NCBI RefSeq assembly: GCF_900188275.1
Contig: NZ_FZNY01000002.1
Location: forward strand, 584,946 to 648,945
Length of the DNA stretch: 64,000 bases
Source of the DNA: Dokdonia pacifica
GTDB taxonomy: Bacteria; Bacteroidota; Bacteroidia; Flavobacteriales; Flavobacteriaceae
Direction of reading: 5' to 3'
Each line of letters begins with the position of its first letter. Within the stretch, counting starts at the first letter, position 1. The notes beneath the pieces were generated by a model. It saw only the letters and a program-made list of their open reading frames with translations, made no database searches and was not told where the DNA came from. Both the position numbers and the translations under genes were made by a program. Shown one piece after another: positions 8,288-16,703 of the stretch.

Positions 8288-10714
8288 TTAGCTTTCTATA
8301 ATTACTTGATCCATCGCTTGCGCTGTATGTAATACATCTGGATCTTCAAAAAATGTAGCATGCTGTCCTTTTGTAGTCTTCACAATAATTTCTCCAAGTA
8401 CCAGAGGTTTCCATGAGCGTACAATCTCATGATTGTAATGATCGTCTCCTTTTTCTGTAAGAATTAGCGATACATTATCAATTTTGGAATCCCATGTATA
8501 TGCATTAAACAAATCCACCAGATGTAATCGCATCTTTTCTGTATTCTTTTCGGCTTCATTTCCAAAAAGCCTTACGCGTATAGGTTTTAAATAAAACATT
8601 ACACGAAATCCAATCATAGCATATAAAGCTTTGAAAGGGTTTGAGAAAAATCGCTTTAAAAAGGCAGTTACTCTAATAAGTAATCGTTCTTTATCAAATA
8701 ATAATCTATGTTCTGCAATGGTATCTGCAACAATAAGATGTGTTTCTCTTCCTTTAGATTTTAAGTAGCTTACCATTTCTAATCCTACTGCTGTACTAAA
8801 ACAATAAACAACAATATTAAGCGTCCCTTCGGGTTGTACTAGACTTATCTCATCGGCATAATCTCTTGCCATGTCTTCAATACTTTGATGCATATTATCT
8901 TCTCCAAAAATCCCAACAGGCTGTAATGCATATACAGGTCTTTGAATATCTATTGCATCTGCTAAACTCTTATAAAAAAATACATGACCTCCCCCCGCAT
9001 GAATACAAAATAAAGGTGTCTTATCTCCTTTTGTTTTGATAGGCACTAAGTATTTCCATGCAACAGTATCTGTATTTCCTTTGGTAGTAATCACTTCGGC
9101 TAATGCCTGGATGGTAGGTGATTCTAATAATGTTGTGGGAGGTAGTTTTACACCTAATTTCTCTTCTATAAGTGCAAACATTTTGACAGATAACAATGAT
9201 TTTCCACCTAAATGGAAAAAGCTATCGGTGATACTTATATAATTTATTCCAAAGAGTTGTTCCCAGATTTCAACCAATGTTAATTCTACTTTATTTCGAG
9301 GAGCGATATAGGTAGTTTCTTTCTTTTCAAAATCCTCTTGAACTTGTAAATCATCTAGTATACGCTTTCGCGAAAGCGCACTAGGAATGATTGGAATTTG
9401 TTGTAAGGCGTCATTTACAGAAGTGTCTTTATTTAAAAGTAGCGTGACCGCTATTGTAGGAATCACATTAAGAAACCATTCTATAATAGCTGTGGGAATC
9501 ACAGTTGTATTCACTAATAAATCATACTGAATACAATCTTCTATTTTGAAAATTACCGTCAAAGGATAGGTAGTTGTAATACCGCTTTCAAAACTACTCA
9601 CTGTAAGATCTCCACTAGAAATATTTTCCCATGGGAAGTTTTCAAAAACAAATAAATTATCAAATAATGGTTGATCTTCAGGTACATTAGCCCAAGAAAC
9701 AATCTCATCTATCTTACAATATTCATAGTTACGCGCTCCTTGTTGCTGAGATTGTAACTGCTGTAAACAAAACTGAAATGAGTGAGAGATATCAAATAGT
9801 GTTCGTACGGGAAGTACATTGGCAAACATTCCTGCCATACGTTCTATATTCGGAAAAGGAATAGAACGGCCAGAAACAGTGGTTCCAAAAGTTACATCTT
9901 TCGTATTGAAACATTTTGCAAGTGCCAATGACCAAATACCTTGAAACAACGTATTAAGAGTAACTTTATAATGTTTGGCTAGACTTTTTAAATCTTCAGA
10001 TGTCTGTACCGTAAACTTATTTGTATAGGACGTAGGTGTTTTACCTAGCGACTGTGCTGTATTTTGTTGAAATAAAGATGCTTTTGTAAAGTCTTCAAAA
10101 GTAGTTTTCCAGAAATCTGCAGCGCCATTTAATGTATTGGTCTTTAACCAATTTCTATACGATGTATAGTTTGGAATTGTAGGTAATTGTGGTGATACTC
10201 CTGAAGATAAACTTGCATAATATGCAAATGCATCTTTTAAAATAATAGTAGATGACCATCCATCTAAAAGTAAATGATGACATTCCCACACAAAGTAATA
10301 ACTATCTGATTCTTTTTGAATAACACTTATTCTGGAAAGAGGGTTTTCTTCAAAGGCAACTCCTAGATCTTTTCGTTCTTTTTTATAAGCTTCTAGTGAT
10401 CTATTTTGTTCTGTAGCAGGTTGATCTCTCCAATCTAAAAAAGACCATTGAATTTCCTTTTCAGGTCGTACTAAAAGTACAGGACGCTCTACATTTTTCC
10501 AGTGTACAGAAGTACGCATTACCTCATGACGTTTTGAAACTGCTTTCCAAGCTTGCTTAAATAATGCAATATCTAACGGTCCATCTATCACACACTGAAC
10601 AGTCAAAAAGCCTTGATCTTCGCCTTCTGTTAAGTGATGGAAAAGTAACCCCTGTTGCATTGCATTAAGCGGATAGATCGCATCTATTTTAGGTTTTTTG
10701 ATCGTTGTTTCCAT
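8288..10714 (-). CDS. NRPS termination protein C-T-TE without adenylation domain
   Basis: An 808-residue protein. Condensation domain about residues 10-440 has intact HHLLLDG (H146, H147, D151) and YPLNAMQQGLLFHHL. The carrier domain about 470-545 has LGGKSLL with Ser506. The thioesterase about 560-808 has D664 and H785 (GQHATFF). The thioesterase elbow reads VYCFST where G-x-S-x-G is usual, putting Cys638 at the nucleophile position. No adenylation domain lies between C and T, so Ser506 must be loaded in trans, or the last module works without its own amino acid. It follows the T-T-E protein and probably performs the last step and chain release. The dispersed palindrome is read LSRKR in the C-T linker. 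Confidence 0.93.
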   Translation of the reverse strand: METTIKKPKIDAIYPLNAMQQGLLFHHLTEGEDQGFLTVQCVIDGPLDIALFKQAWKAVSKRHEVMRTSVHWKNVERPVLLVRPEKEIQWSFLDWRDQPATEQNRSLEAYKKERKDLGVAFEENPLSRISVIQKESDSYYFVWECHHLLLDGWSSTIILKDAFAYYASLSSGVSPQLPTIPNYTSYRNWLKTNTLNGAADFWKTTFEDFTKASLFQQNTAQSLGKTPTSYTNKFTVQTSEDLKSLAKHYKVTLNTLFQGIWSLALAKCFNTKDVTFGTTVSGRSIPFPNIERMAGMFANVLPVRTLFDISHSFQFCLQQLQSQQQGARNYEYCKIDEIVSWANVPEDQPLFDNLFVFENFPWENISSGDLTVSSFESGITTTYPLTVIFKIEDCIQYDLLVNTTVIPTAIIEWFLNVIPTIAVTLLLNKDTSVNDALQQIPIIPSALSRKRILDDLQVQEDFEKKETTYIAPRNKVELTLVEIWEQLFGINYISITDSFFHLGGKSLLSVKMFALIEEKLGVKLPPTTLLESPTIQALAEVITTKGNTDTVAWKYLVPIKTKGDKTPLFCIHAGGGHVFFYKSLADAIDIQRPVYALQPVGIFGEDNMHQSIEDMARDYADEISLVQPEGTLNIVVYCFSTAVGLEMVSYLKSKGRETHLIVADTIAEHRLLFDKERLLIRVTAFLKRFFSNPFKALYAMIGFRVMFYLKPIRVRLFGNEAEKNTEKMRLHLVDLFNAYTWDSKIDNVSLILTEKGDDHYNHEIVRSWKPLVLGEIIVKTTKGQHATFFEDPDVLHTAQAMDQVIIES
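9361..9380. repeat. Dispersed palindrome, copy 2
   Basis: TACGCTTTCGCGAAAGCGCA, one base from the perfect 20-mer. It lies in the C-to-T linker of the C-T-TE gene and is translated ALSRKR, where a flexible segment is expected. Confidence 0.92.
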
Positions 10715-10753
10715 GTCTCTTTACTTTTATATGATGACTCTGTGTTTTCAGGT

Positions 10754-12934
10754 TTATTCTAAAAAACCGAGTAAACTATCTAAATCATCTTGACTTATTT
10801 CTGCATCAGAAAAATCAGAAGGCGTATATCCTCCATTCTCTATTTGATTGCAGTACGCCCCAATCTCTTGAATACGTTCTTTAAAGTCGTTTACTAATTG
10901 TGTGATTGTTTCATCTGCATGTACATTGCTTCCATAACTAAAGGTGCCGTGTAATTGCTCATCTATTATCTGTACATTAATTTCTAATTTGTAATGGCGC
11001 TCACTTCGTAAGTCTCTAAGATTTTCTGAAAGCGTACTGACGGTAATTCCATGATCTGCAACAGAAGTGGTTTTCGTTCCTAAGAAGTTAAATACGATTT
11101 CAGGGTTTCCAATAGCTCCAAAGGCATTTTTGATATAGCGTAATGCGCCATATCCTATCCCTCCGTTGGGAATGCTTCTCATTTTTTCTTTTACAGAAAC
11201 GATTTGACTCTCTAAGTCATGGTAGGATGTATGCACAAACTTCATAGGGAAATAAGAGGTAAACCATCCTACGGTCTTAGATACATCTAGCGCCGAATTT
11301 GAAGTTTCTCTTCCATGTCTCTCAAAACCAATAGCCACTTCATCTTGATTACTCCAAGTACTAATTGTAGCTATGAAAGCTGTAATAAGAAGTTCTTCTA
11401 TCTTTGTATTATACGCTTGATTTGCTTCCTGTAGCTCTTTGGTAAGTTCTTTATCAAGTGTAAAATGCAGTTGTGTGATATCTTTTTCTTCAATGACTTC
11501 GATAGCTTCTTTATCATAGGGTAAAGCACCCACTGGGATTATCTGAGAGGCCCAAAAATCAAACTCATCATTTGCTATCGTGTCTGCATACCTATGAAGA
11601 TATTCACTCCATGATTTAATAGAGCTCGTTTTAGGTTCAGATGTTATAGTTCCTACTTGTTGTAATGCATTTATAAAATCGTCTGTAATAATCTGCCAAG
11701 ACACGGCGTCTACTACCAAGTGATGTGCAATAAGTATACAGAAATTAGTAGTTGATACTCCTGTATTAAAGTAGATACACTTAAATAAAGATCCTTCAGA
11801 TAAGATAAATGCATCTTGAACACCTTGTATATGTTGGGATGCTACTTGCTCATACTCTTCTGGGGCAATCCCTGTACAATCTACATACTCTAATGCAAAA
11901 ATTTGTTCTGGTTTCCCTATATCTTGTATCCATCTATCTTCTTCAAATCTAAATCGTGATCGTAATGCATCATGTTGGATAATCATATAATCGCAAACTG
12001 CTTGCAATTGTTTTTCAGAAAAAGTAGCTAGTCTGTCTAACCAAACGCCTTGATTCCAATACTGGGGCGCATTTTTATGATCCTCAAAAAACCACTGTTG
12101 TATTGGAGATAAGGGTACAATACCTTGTAATAGTTCCCTTTTAAATTCTTTTGTTTCCGCTTTCGCGAAAAGCGATAACTCAGCAATTGTCTGATGTTCA
12201 AAGATGTGATTAGATTCAAGAATAATCCCTTCTTTTCTAGCCTTTGCAATGATCTGGATACTTAAGATAGAATCTCCTCCTATTTCAAAAAAGTTATCAT
12301 TTGTATGTATAGGAGAAAAACCAAGAGTCTCTTCCCAGATACCTACAAGTTTTTCTTCCACAGAGATGTCATGAGTTTGAGTAGTCGCTGCAAAAAGACT
12401 TAATTCAGCAATGGTTTGATGTTCAAACAGTGCATTGGATGCTAAAACAATTCCCTCTTTTCTTGCTTTTGCTATAATTTGAATACTTAAAATAGAATCC
12501 CCTCCTATTTCAAAAAAGTTATCATTTGTATGTATAGGGGAAAAACCAAGGGTCTCTTCCCAAATGGTCACTAACTGTTGTTCTAGTGTATGAGAAGTAC
12601 TTTGGGAAGTATGAGATGTAGATTCTTTGGTTGTTGTTGTTGTTGTTGTAAGTAACTGTTTTCTATCAATTTTTCCATTGGGTAATACGGGCATTTGAGC
12701 CACAGGCACAAATTGTGATGGTACCATATAATCTGGTAATTTACCATGAAGTTCTTGTCTTAATTGATCTACCGAAAACTGCGCACTACCTTGTACATAA
12801 GCAACAATACGCTTACGACCAGAAGTAGTTGTGTTTTTTGCTTGTATCGCAATGGCTTCCTTTACTTTAAGCAATAGTAATTGTTTCCTTTTAGGACTTA
12901 ATGCTTCTATTCTATCTTCTATATTTCCTCCCAT
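10754..12934 (-). CDS. NRPS protein: adenylation C-terminal part-T-T-E
   Basis: I place the start at the ATG read at 12934-12932. It shares its A with the TAA stop of the methyltransferase gene (TAATG), although the frame is open to 12973. The 726 residues hold, in order: about 25-100, an adenylation C-terminal subdomain only (RKRIVAYVQG, then LPDYMVPS and the catalytic-Lys motif LPNGKIDRKQL); two carrier domains, each with FFEIGGDSILS; and an epimerization domain with HHLVVDAVSW, FERHGRE, TVGWFTSYFP, GIGYGALRYI and VFNFLG. The adenylation core motifs A1-A8 are absent and are found in the gene at 13741-16695. Together they would form a C-A-T-T-E module that outputs a D-residue. Confidence 0.9.
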   Translation of the reverse strand: MGGNIEDRIEALSPKRKQLLLLKVKEAIAIQAKNTTTSGRKRIVAYVQGSAQFSVDQLRQELHGKLPDYMVPSQFVPVAQMPVLPNGKIDRKQLLTTTTTTTKESTSHTSQSTSHTLEQQLVTIWEETLGFSPIHTNDNFFEIGGDSILSIQIIAKARKEGIVLASNALFEHQTIAELSLFAATTQTHDISVEEKLVGIWEETLGFSPIHTNDNFFEIGGDSILSIQIIAKARKEGIILESNHIFEHQTIAELSLFAKAETKEFKRELLQGIVPLSPIQQWFFEDHKNAPQYWNQGVWLDRLATFSEKQLQAVCDYMIIQHDALRSRFRFEEDRWIQDIGKPEQIFALEYVDCTGIAPEEYEQVASQHIQGVQDAFILSEGSLFKCIYFNTGVSTTNFCILIAHHLVVDAVSWQIITDDFINALQQVGTITSEPKTSSIKSWSEYLHRYADTIANDEFDFWASQIIPVGALPYDKEAIEVIEEKDITQLHFTLDKELTKELQEANQAYNTKIEELLITAFIATISTWSNQDEVAIGFERHGRETSNSALDVSKTVGWFTSYFPMKFVHTSYHDLESQIVSVKEKMRSIPNGGIGYGALRYIKNAFGAIGNPEIVFNFLGTKTTSVADHGITVSTLSENLRDLRSERHYKLEINVQIIDEQLHGTFSYGSNVHADETITQLVNDFKERIQEIGAYCNQIENGGYTPSDFSDAEISQDDLDSLLGFLE
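12158..12174. repeat. Dispersed palindrome, copy 3 (one-base insertion)
   Basis: CGCTTTCGCGAAAAGCG, the palindrome with an extra A. It is read FAKAE on the minus strand and lies in the linker between the second carrier domain and the epimerization domain. Confidence 0.8.
12175..12570 (-). repeat. Intragenic direct duplication of the carrier domain
   Basis: Two units about 170 bases long (roughly 12175-12345 and 12400-12570) repeat with a 225-base period, i.e. 75 codons. The encoded cores are identical from IWEETLGFSP through GGDSILS to KARKEGI. DNA differs at few, mostly synonymous, sites, so the duplication is recent or is kept alike by gene conversion. Confidence 0.92.
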
Positions 12935-13731
12935 TATTTTATTGCTTTTACAACTACAATTGAATTTGCCCACCAGATATCTTTTACATCTTCTGGCATT
13001 GTCAAAGCAACTGTCTGAATACTAAATGAAGAAAAATGCTTCAATAATAAACGTTGGTGCTCTCTACTTAAAGAGTCTATCTCATTAGAGAAATAGGTGA
13101 AAGATCCGCCAGGATTAAGATGACTAGAAGCATACGGAAAGAAATGCTCTGCAAATGTGATACTCTCCTGAACATACTTCATATACTCCTCTTCATTTAA
13201 TGGATATGTATGAAAAAATATTCCATCAAATAATCCAATATCATCTATTCTATCTTGCCATAATCCTTGTACCATTCGGATATCATTTCCTTGATATTTT
13301 TCTTTCCATTCTTGAAAATAATCATTGATGACAGCTTCATTACACTCTATAATTGTGTGAGATTTTACATCATACGCCTGAATCATATCTGAAGAGATGC
13401 CTCTTCCAAAACCAATTTCTAGAATATCACCCTGAGTTTCACAAATCACATCAGCCATCGCTTGCATGAGTGGTATTTGCCAATCTTCCATAATCTCCTG
13501 ATCAGAAAGCTTTGTATGTGTTCTATCATGTATTTCTCTAATCTCCGTAGCGACATTTCCAGGCACAAAGTGTTTTGCCTGCTCATCTATCGCTTCTATA
13601 TCTGCCGAGAACTCTTTGAGCGCTCTATTTATCACTGCCGATCGCTGAATAGCTCTAGGTGGATTAATAAAATTCTCCTCCTTTATCGTAAGTTGTACTT
13701 CGTATCCTTCTGATCTTCTAACTCTTCGCAT
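12934..13731 (-). CDS. Guanidinoacetate-methyltransferase-like SAM methyltransferase inside an NRPS module
   Basis: A 265-residue class I methyltransferase. Motif I is ILEIGFGRGIS. Flanking segments match guanidinoacetate N-methyltransferase (GAMT) as I remember it: IMEDWQIPLMQAMA before motif I, TIIECNEAV, GLWQDRI, FDGIFFHTYPL and LNPGGSFTYFSNE. It sits between the gene holding adenylation motifs A1-A8 and the gene holding A9-A10, the usual insertion site of methyltransferases in interrupted adenylation domains. The stop of the upstream gene and this ATG are in the same frame, 9 bases apart. Its stop overlaps the next ATG. It probably methylates the bound amino acid or a guanidino-type nitrogen; the substrate is inferred only. 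Confidence 0.85.
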   Translation of the reverse strand: MRRVRRSEGYEVQLTIKEENFINPPRAIQRSAVINRALKEFSADIEAIDEQAKHFVPGNVATEIREIHDRTHTKLSDQEIMEDWQIPLMQAMADVICETQGDILEIGFGRGISSDMIQAYDVKSHTIIECNEAVINDYFQEWKEKYQGNDIRMVQGLWQDRIDDIGLFDGIFFHTYPLNEEEYMKYVQESITFAEHFFPYASSHLNPGGSFTYFSNEIDSLSREHQRLLLKHFSSFSIQTVALTMPEDVKDIWWANSIVVVKAIK

Positions 13732-13740
13732 GATCTCTTT

Positions 13741-16695
13741 TTAATCTAATGTATCTAGTACTACCTCTACAGCTTCTTCTTGAAGCGTCTCTATAGAAGT
13801 GAGTATTTGTTGTACTTCTTTATTTGAAATGTGTTTCGTAAGGGTATTGGTAAGTTGTGTAGCATTTAAAAATGCTAGGTTTTCCCAATCAATTGTGTCT
13901 GTTTCATTCTGAACCATCACTACCGCTTGTTCTACATGAGGCGCACTATGTATATGTTGCGCAATCTCATCCAGTTCTATTCTATACCCTCTTACTTTTA
14001 CTTGTTGGTCTTTTCTTCCTAAAAATTCAATGGTACCATCGGCTCTATATTTGGCAATATCACCGGTTTTATAAAGACGTTTTGTAACATCTGTATCAAA
14101 TGGATGTTGTATAAATGCTTGTGCAGTTTTCTCAGGATCATTTAAATATCCAGATGCAAGCCCTAAACCACCTATATATAATTCGCCAGGAGTACCATAA
14201 GGAACTCGCTTTGCATCATCATTAAGAATGTATACTTGTATATTTTTAATAGGGCTCCCAATAGGAATACTACTCGCATTACTATCGCTAGGTTGCAATT
14301 GATGTGCAATACACCATACGGTACTTTCTGTAGGACCATATTCATTATACAGTTTTACTTGTGGTATCGTATCAAAATGCTGTGCTGCCAATTGTGTTGT
14401 GCAGGCTTCTCCTGCTACAATAACCGTATCTAATGATGCGAGTTTTTTTACATCTCCATAGTTGATCAAATGCGTATACAATGAAGGAAGCATTAATGTA
14501 TGTGTTACTTTATTTGCTTCTATGGTTTGTACCAGACGATCTATATCTTGTTCTAGATGTTTTTCTGAAATGACTAAGGTTCCTCCTGTACATAAACTCC
14601 AGAATATTCCTGTTTTTGAACTGTCAAAAGAAACCGAAGACATCACTAAAAATGATGTAGGATCATATCCATAAAAATCGGTTCTAGACAATGTAGAATT
14701 GATGATATTCTTATGTGTGATAGGAACTCCTTTAGGTTTTCCTGTACTTCCAGAGGTATAAATTACATAGGCAAGGTCACTATTTGATACTTGTGGTAAG
14801 GTAACCTCAGCAACATCTGTTTCAAAAATAGCTTCGATGGTAAGCGTTTGAACGGGTACATTCTCAAAACTTGATGCGATATGTTTTTGGGTGATAACCG
14901 CTTTCGCGAAAGCGTTATTAAGAATATAAGAAATACGTTCTGACGGGTATTCAGGATCGAGCGGAAGATAGGCAGCGCCTGCCTTAAGAATCCCTAATAA
15001 TCCAATAATCATATCTTCTGAACGATCGATACATAGTCCTACTATATCATTCTTTTGGATGCCTCGTTCTAAAAGTTGATACGCAATGCGAGTTGCTCGT
15101 GTGTTTAACTCTTTGTAGGTGATTTTTTTATCTTTAAAAGTAATGGCTATCGCTTCTGGATGTTGTAATGCTTGTGCTGTAATAAGTTCGTGAATGCCTT
15201 GCTCAGCAATCTGATATTCTTGTACAGGAGCTTCTAGAGCAGTATAAAACTGTGTTTCTTGTGCTGTTTGTAATTCGATATCTGAAAGAATTACATCTGG
15301 GTTTTTAATCACCTTCGTAAGAATTCCTTCAAAATGCGCATGCATACGTTCAATAGTTGTTGCATCAAATAGATCTGTTGCATACTCCATTAATGACATA
15401 AGTGAACCTTCGTCTTCAGATATATATAGCGTTAGATCAAACTTTGCAACACCTGCATCATAAGGTTCATAGGTGATTTTTATAGCATCGCCTAACGTAG
15501 GGGTTTCTGGAACTTTATGATATAAAAACATCACTTGAAAGAAAGGATGTACACTTAAAGACCGTGTTGGTTTTAATGTATTTACTAAGGTGTCAAAAGA
15601 AATATCTTTATTAGAAAATGCATCTAAGGTGGTTTTCTTTACTTCTTTTACCAATGCGCTAAACGAAGCTTGTTTTTCAACCTGTGTTCGCAAGACTAAC
15701 GTATCATTAAAAAATCCAATAAGGTTTTCTAAACGTGTTTGATCCCTTTTAGTAATAGGAGTTCCAACAATAATATCTTCTTGACCTGCATATTTCTGTA
15801 ACAATACATAGTAGATACTAAGCATGGTTACATACGGGGTTGCTTCTAGCTTTTTACAGAGATCAAAAAAGTCTTTCGATATTTGATCACTATATACTTG
15901 CTTGTGAAATGTCCCTTTGTACGAAGGCTGTGCTTTTTTGGGATAATCTGTTGGTAGATTTAATGTGGATAATTCTCCAGAAAGTTTTTGTTTCCAGTAA
16001 TCTAGATGCTCGTTATTAATTTCTTGATTCCCTTGCCAATGTGCATAACTTGCGTATTGTATTTCTGGTTTTTCAATTTGTGGTGTTACCCCATTTACAA
16101 GTTTTGCATAATTTGAAGCGAGTTCTTTTCTAAAAACCTTCATAGACCATTTATCCGTAATGATATGGTGCATGACGATTAAAAATAAAAAGTCGTTCTC
16201 TGCTACCTTTATAAGGGTAGATTGTAATAAGGTTTCATCAGAAAGGTAAAATGTATGACTCGCATTTTTACGTATGAGCGCATCTGCTTTTTGAGAAGCT
16301 ATCTCATATGCTGTATTACTGAAATCATAGTATGAAAATACCGAATTAGAAGTAGGTGCTGTATGTACCGTAGGAATCCCCTCATCTACCCGAAAGTTGG
16401 ATCGCAAGATATCATGTTTATCTTCAATGAGTCGTATACTCTTTTCAAATAATGCTACCTGAACATCTCCTTGTAATTTATAGAGTTCTGAATAATTATA
16501 AAAAGGATTGTCTGGAAATAATTGCTGTAAAAACCATAGTCGTTTTTGTTCTCGAGATAAGGGTACAGTTACTGCTTCTGGTATTTTTGTAATCTCAGTA
16601 GTATCTGTAGACTTCTTATCACGATTTTTCCATCTAGATAACAAAGACGCTTTGGAAGAGAGTGCACTTTCTTTTTTCACAATAGTTGTATTCAT
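13741..16695 (-). CDS. NRPS protein C-A (adenylation truncated after motif A8)
   Basis: A 984-residue protein. After a basic 40-residue N-terminus comes a condensation domain (about 45-480) with HHIITDKWS (H176, H177, D181; the usual Gly is Lys). An adenylation domain then runs from about 490 to 930 with YIYTSGSTGKPKG-type phosphate loop (AYVIYTSGSTGKPKG), NEYGPTES, YKTGDIAKY and GRKDQQVKVRGYRIEL (A8). After VEQAVVMVQN it ends in a non-adenylation tail of about 55 residues. A9, A10 and the carrier lie two genes downstream. By-eye pocket residues read D-S-T-M-I-A-E-V-W, loosely aromatic-like. It begins 8 bases after the HupE/UreJ-like gene. The dispersed palindrome is read NAFAKAV between A2 and A3. 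Confidence 0.93.
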   Translation of the reverse strand: MNTTIVKKESALSSKASLLSRWKNRDKKSTDTTEITKIPEAVTVPLSREQKRLWFLQQLFPDNPFYNYSELYKLQGDVQVALFEKSIRLIEDKHDILRSNFRVDEGIPTVHTAPTSNSVFSYYDFSNTAYEIASQKADALIRKNASHTFYLSDETLLQSTLIKVAENDFLFLIVMHHIITDKWSMKVFRKELASNYAKLVNGVTPQIEKPEIQYASYAHWQGNQEINNEHLDYWKQKLSGELSTLNLPTDYPKKAQPSYKGTFHKQVYSDQISKDFFDLCKKLEATPYVTMLSIYYVLLQKYAGQEDIIVGTPITKRDQTRLENLIGFFNDTLVLRTQVEKQASFSALVKEVKKTTLDAFSNKDISFDTLVNTLKPTRSLSVHPFFQVMFLYHKVPETPTLGDAIKITYEPYDAGVAKFDLTLYISEDEGSLMSLMEYATDLFDATTIERMHAHFEGILTKVIKNPDVILSDIELQTAQETQFYTALEAPVQEYQIAEQGIHELITAQALQHPEAIAITFKDKKITYKELNTRATRIAYQLLERGIQKNDIVGLCIDRSEDMIIGLLGILKAGAAYLPLDPEYPSERISYILNNAFAKAVITQKHIASSFENVPVQTLTIEAIFETDVAEVTLPQVSNSDLAYVIYTSGSTGKPKGVPITHKNIINSTLSRTDFYGYDPTSFLVMSSVSFDSSKTGIFWSLCTGGTLVISEKHLEQDIDRLVQTIEANKVTHTLMLPSLYTHLINYGDVKKLASLDTVIVAGEACTTQLAAQHFDTIPQVKLYNEYGPTESTVWCIAHQLQPSDSNASSIPIGSPIKNIQVYILNDDAKRVPYGTPGELYIGGLGLASGYLNDPEKTAQAFIQHPFDTDVTKRLYKTGDIAKYRADGTIEFLGRKDQQVKVRGYRIELDEIAQHIHSAPHVEQAVVMVQNETDTIDWENLAFLNATQLTNTLTKHISNKEVQQILTSIETLQEEAVEVVLDTLD
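14899..14914. repeat. Dispersed palindrome, copy 4
   Basis: CGCTTTCGCGAAAGCG inside the adenylation domain of the C-A gene, read AFAKA at a position where related enzymes have a variable surface segment before the A3 loop. Confidence 0.92.
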
Positions 16696-16703
16696 TTATG
16701 TTT

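Noticed and set aside
10754..12973. Longer T-T-E frame starting at 12973
   Set aside because: The extra 13 residues (MGKFNCSCKSNKI) overlap the methyltransferase 3' end in another frame; the TAATG overlap at 12936-12932 is a better start.
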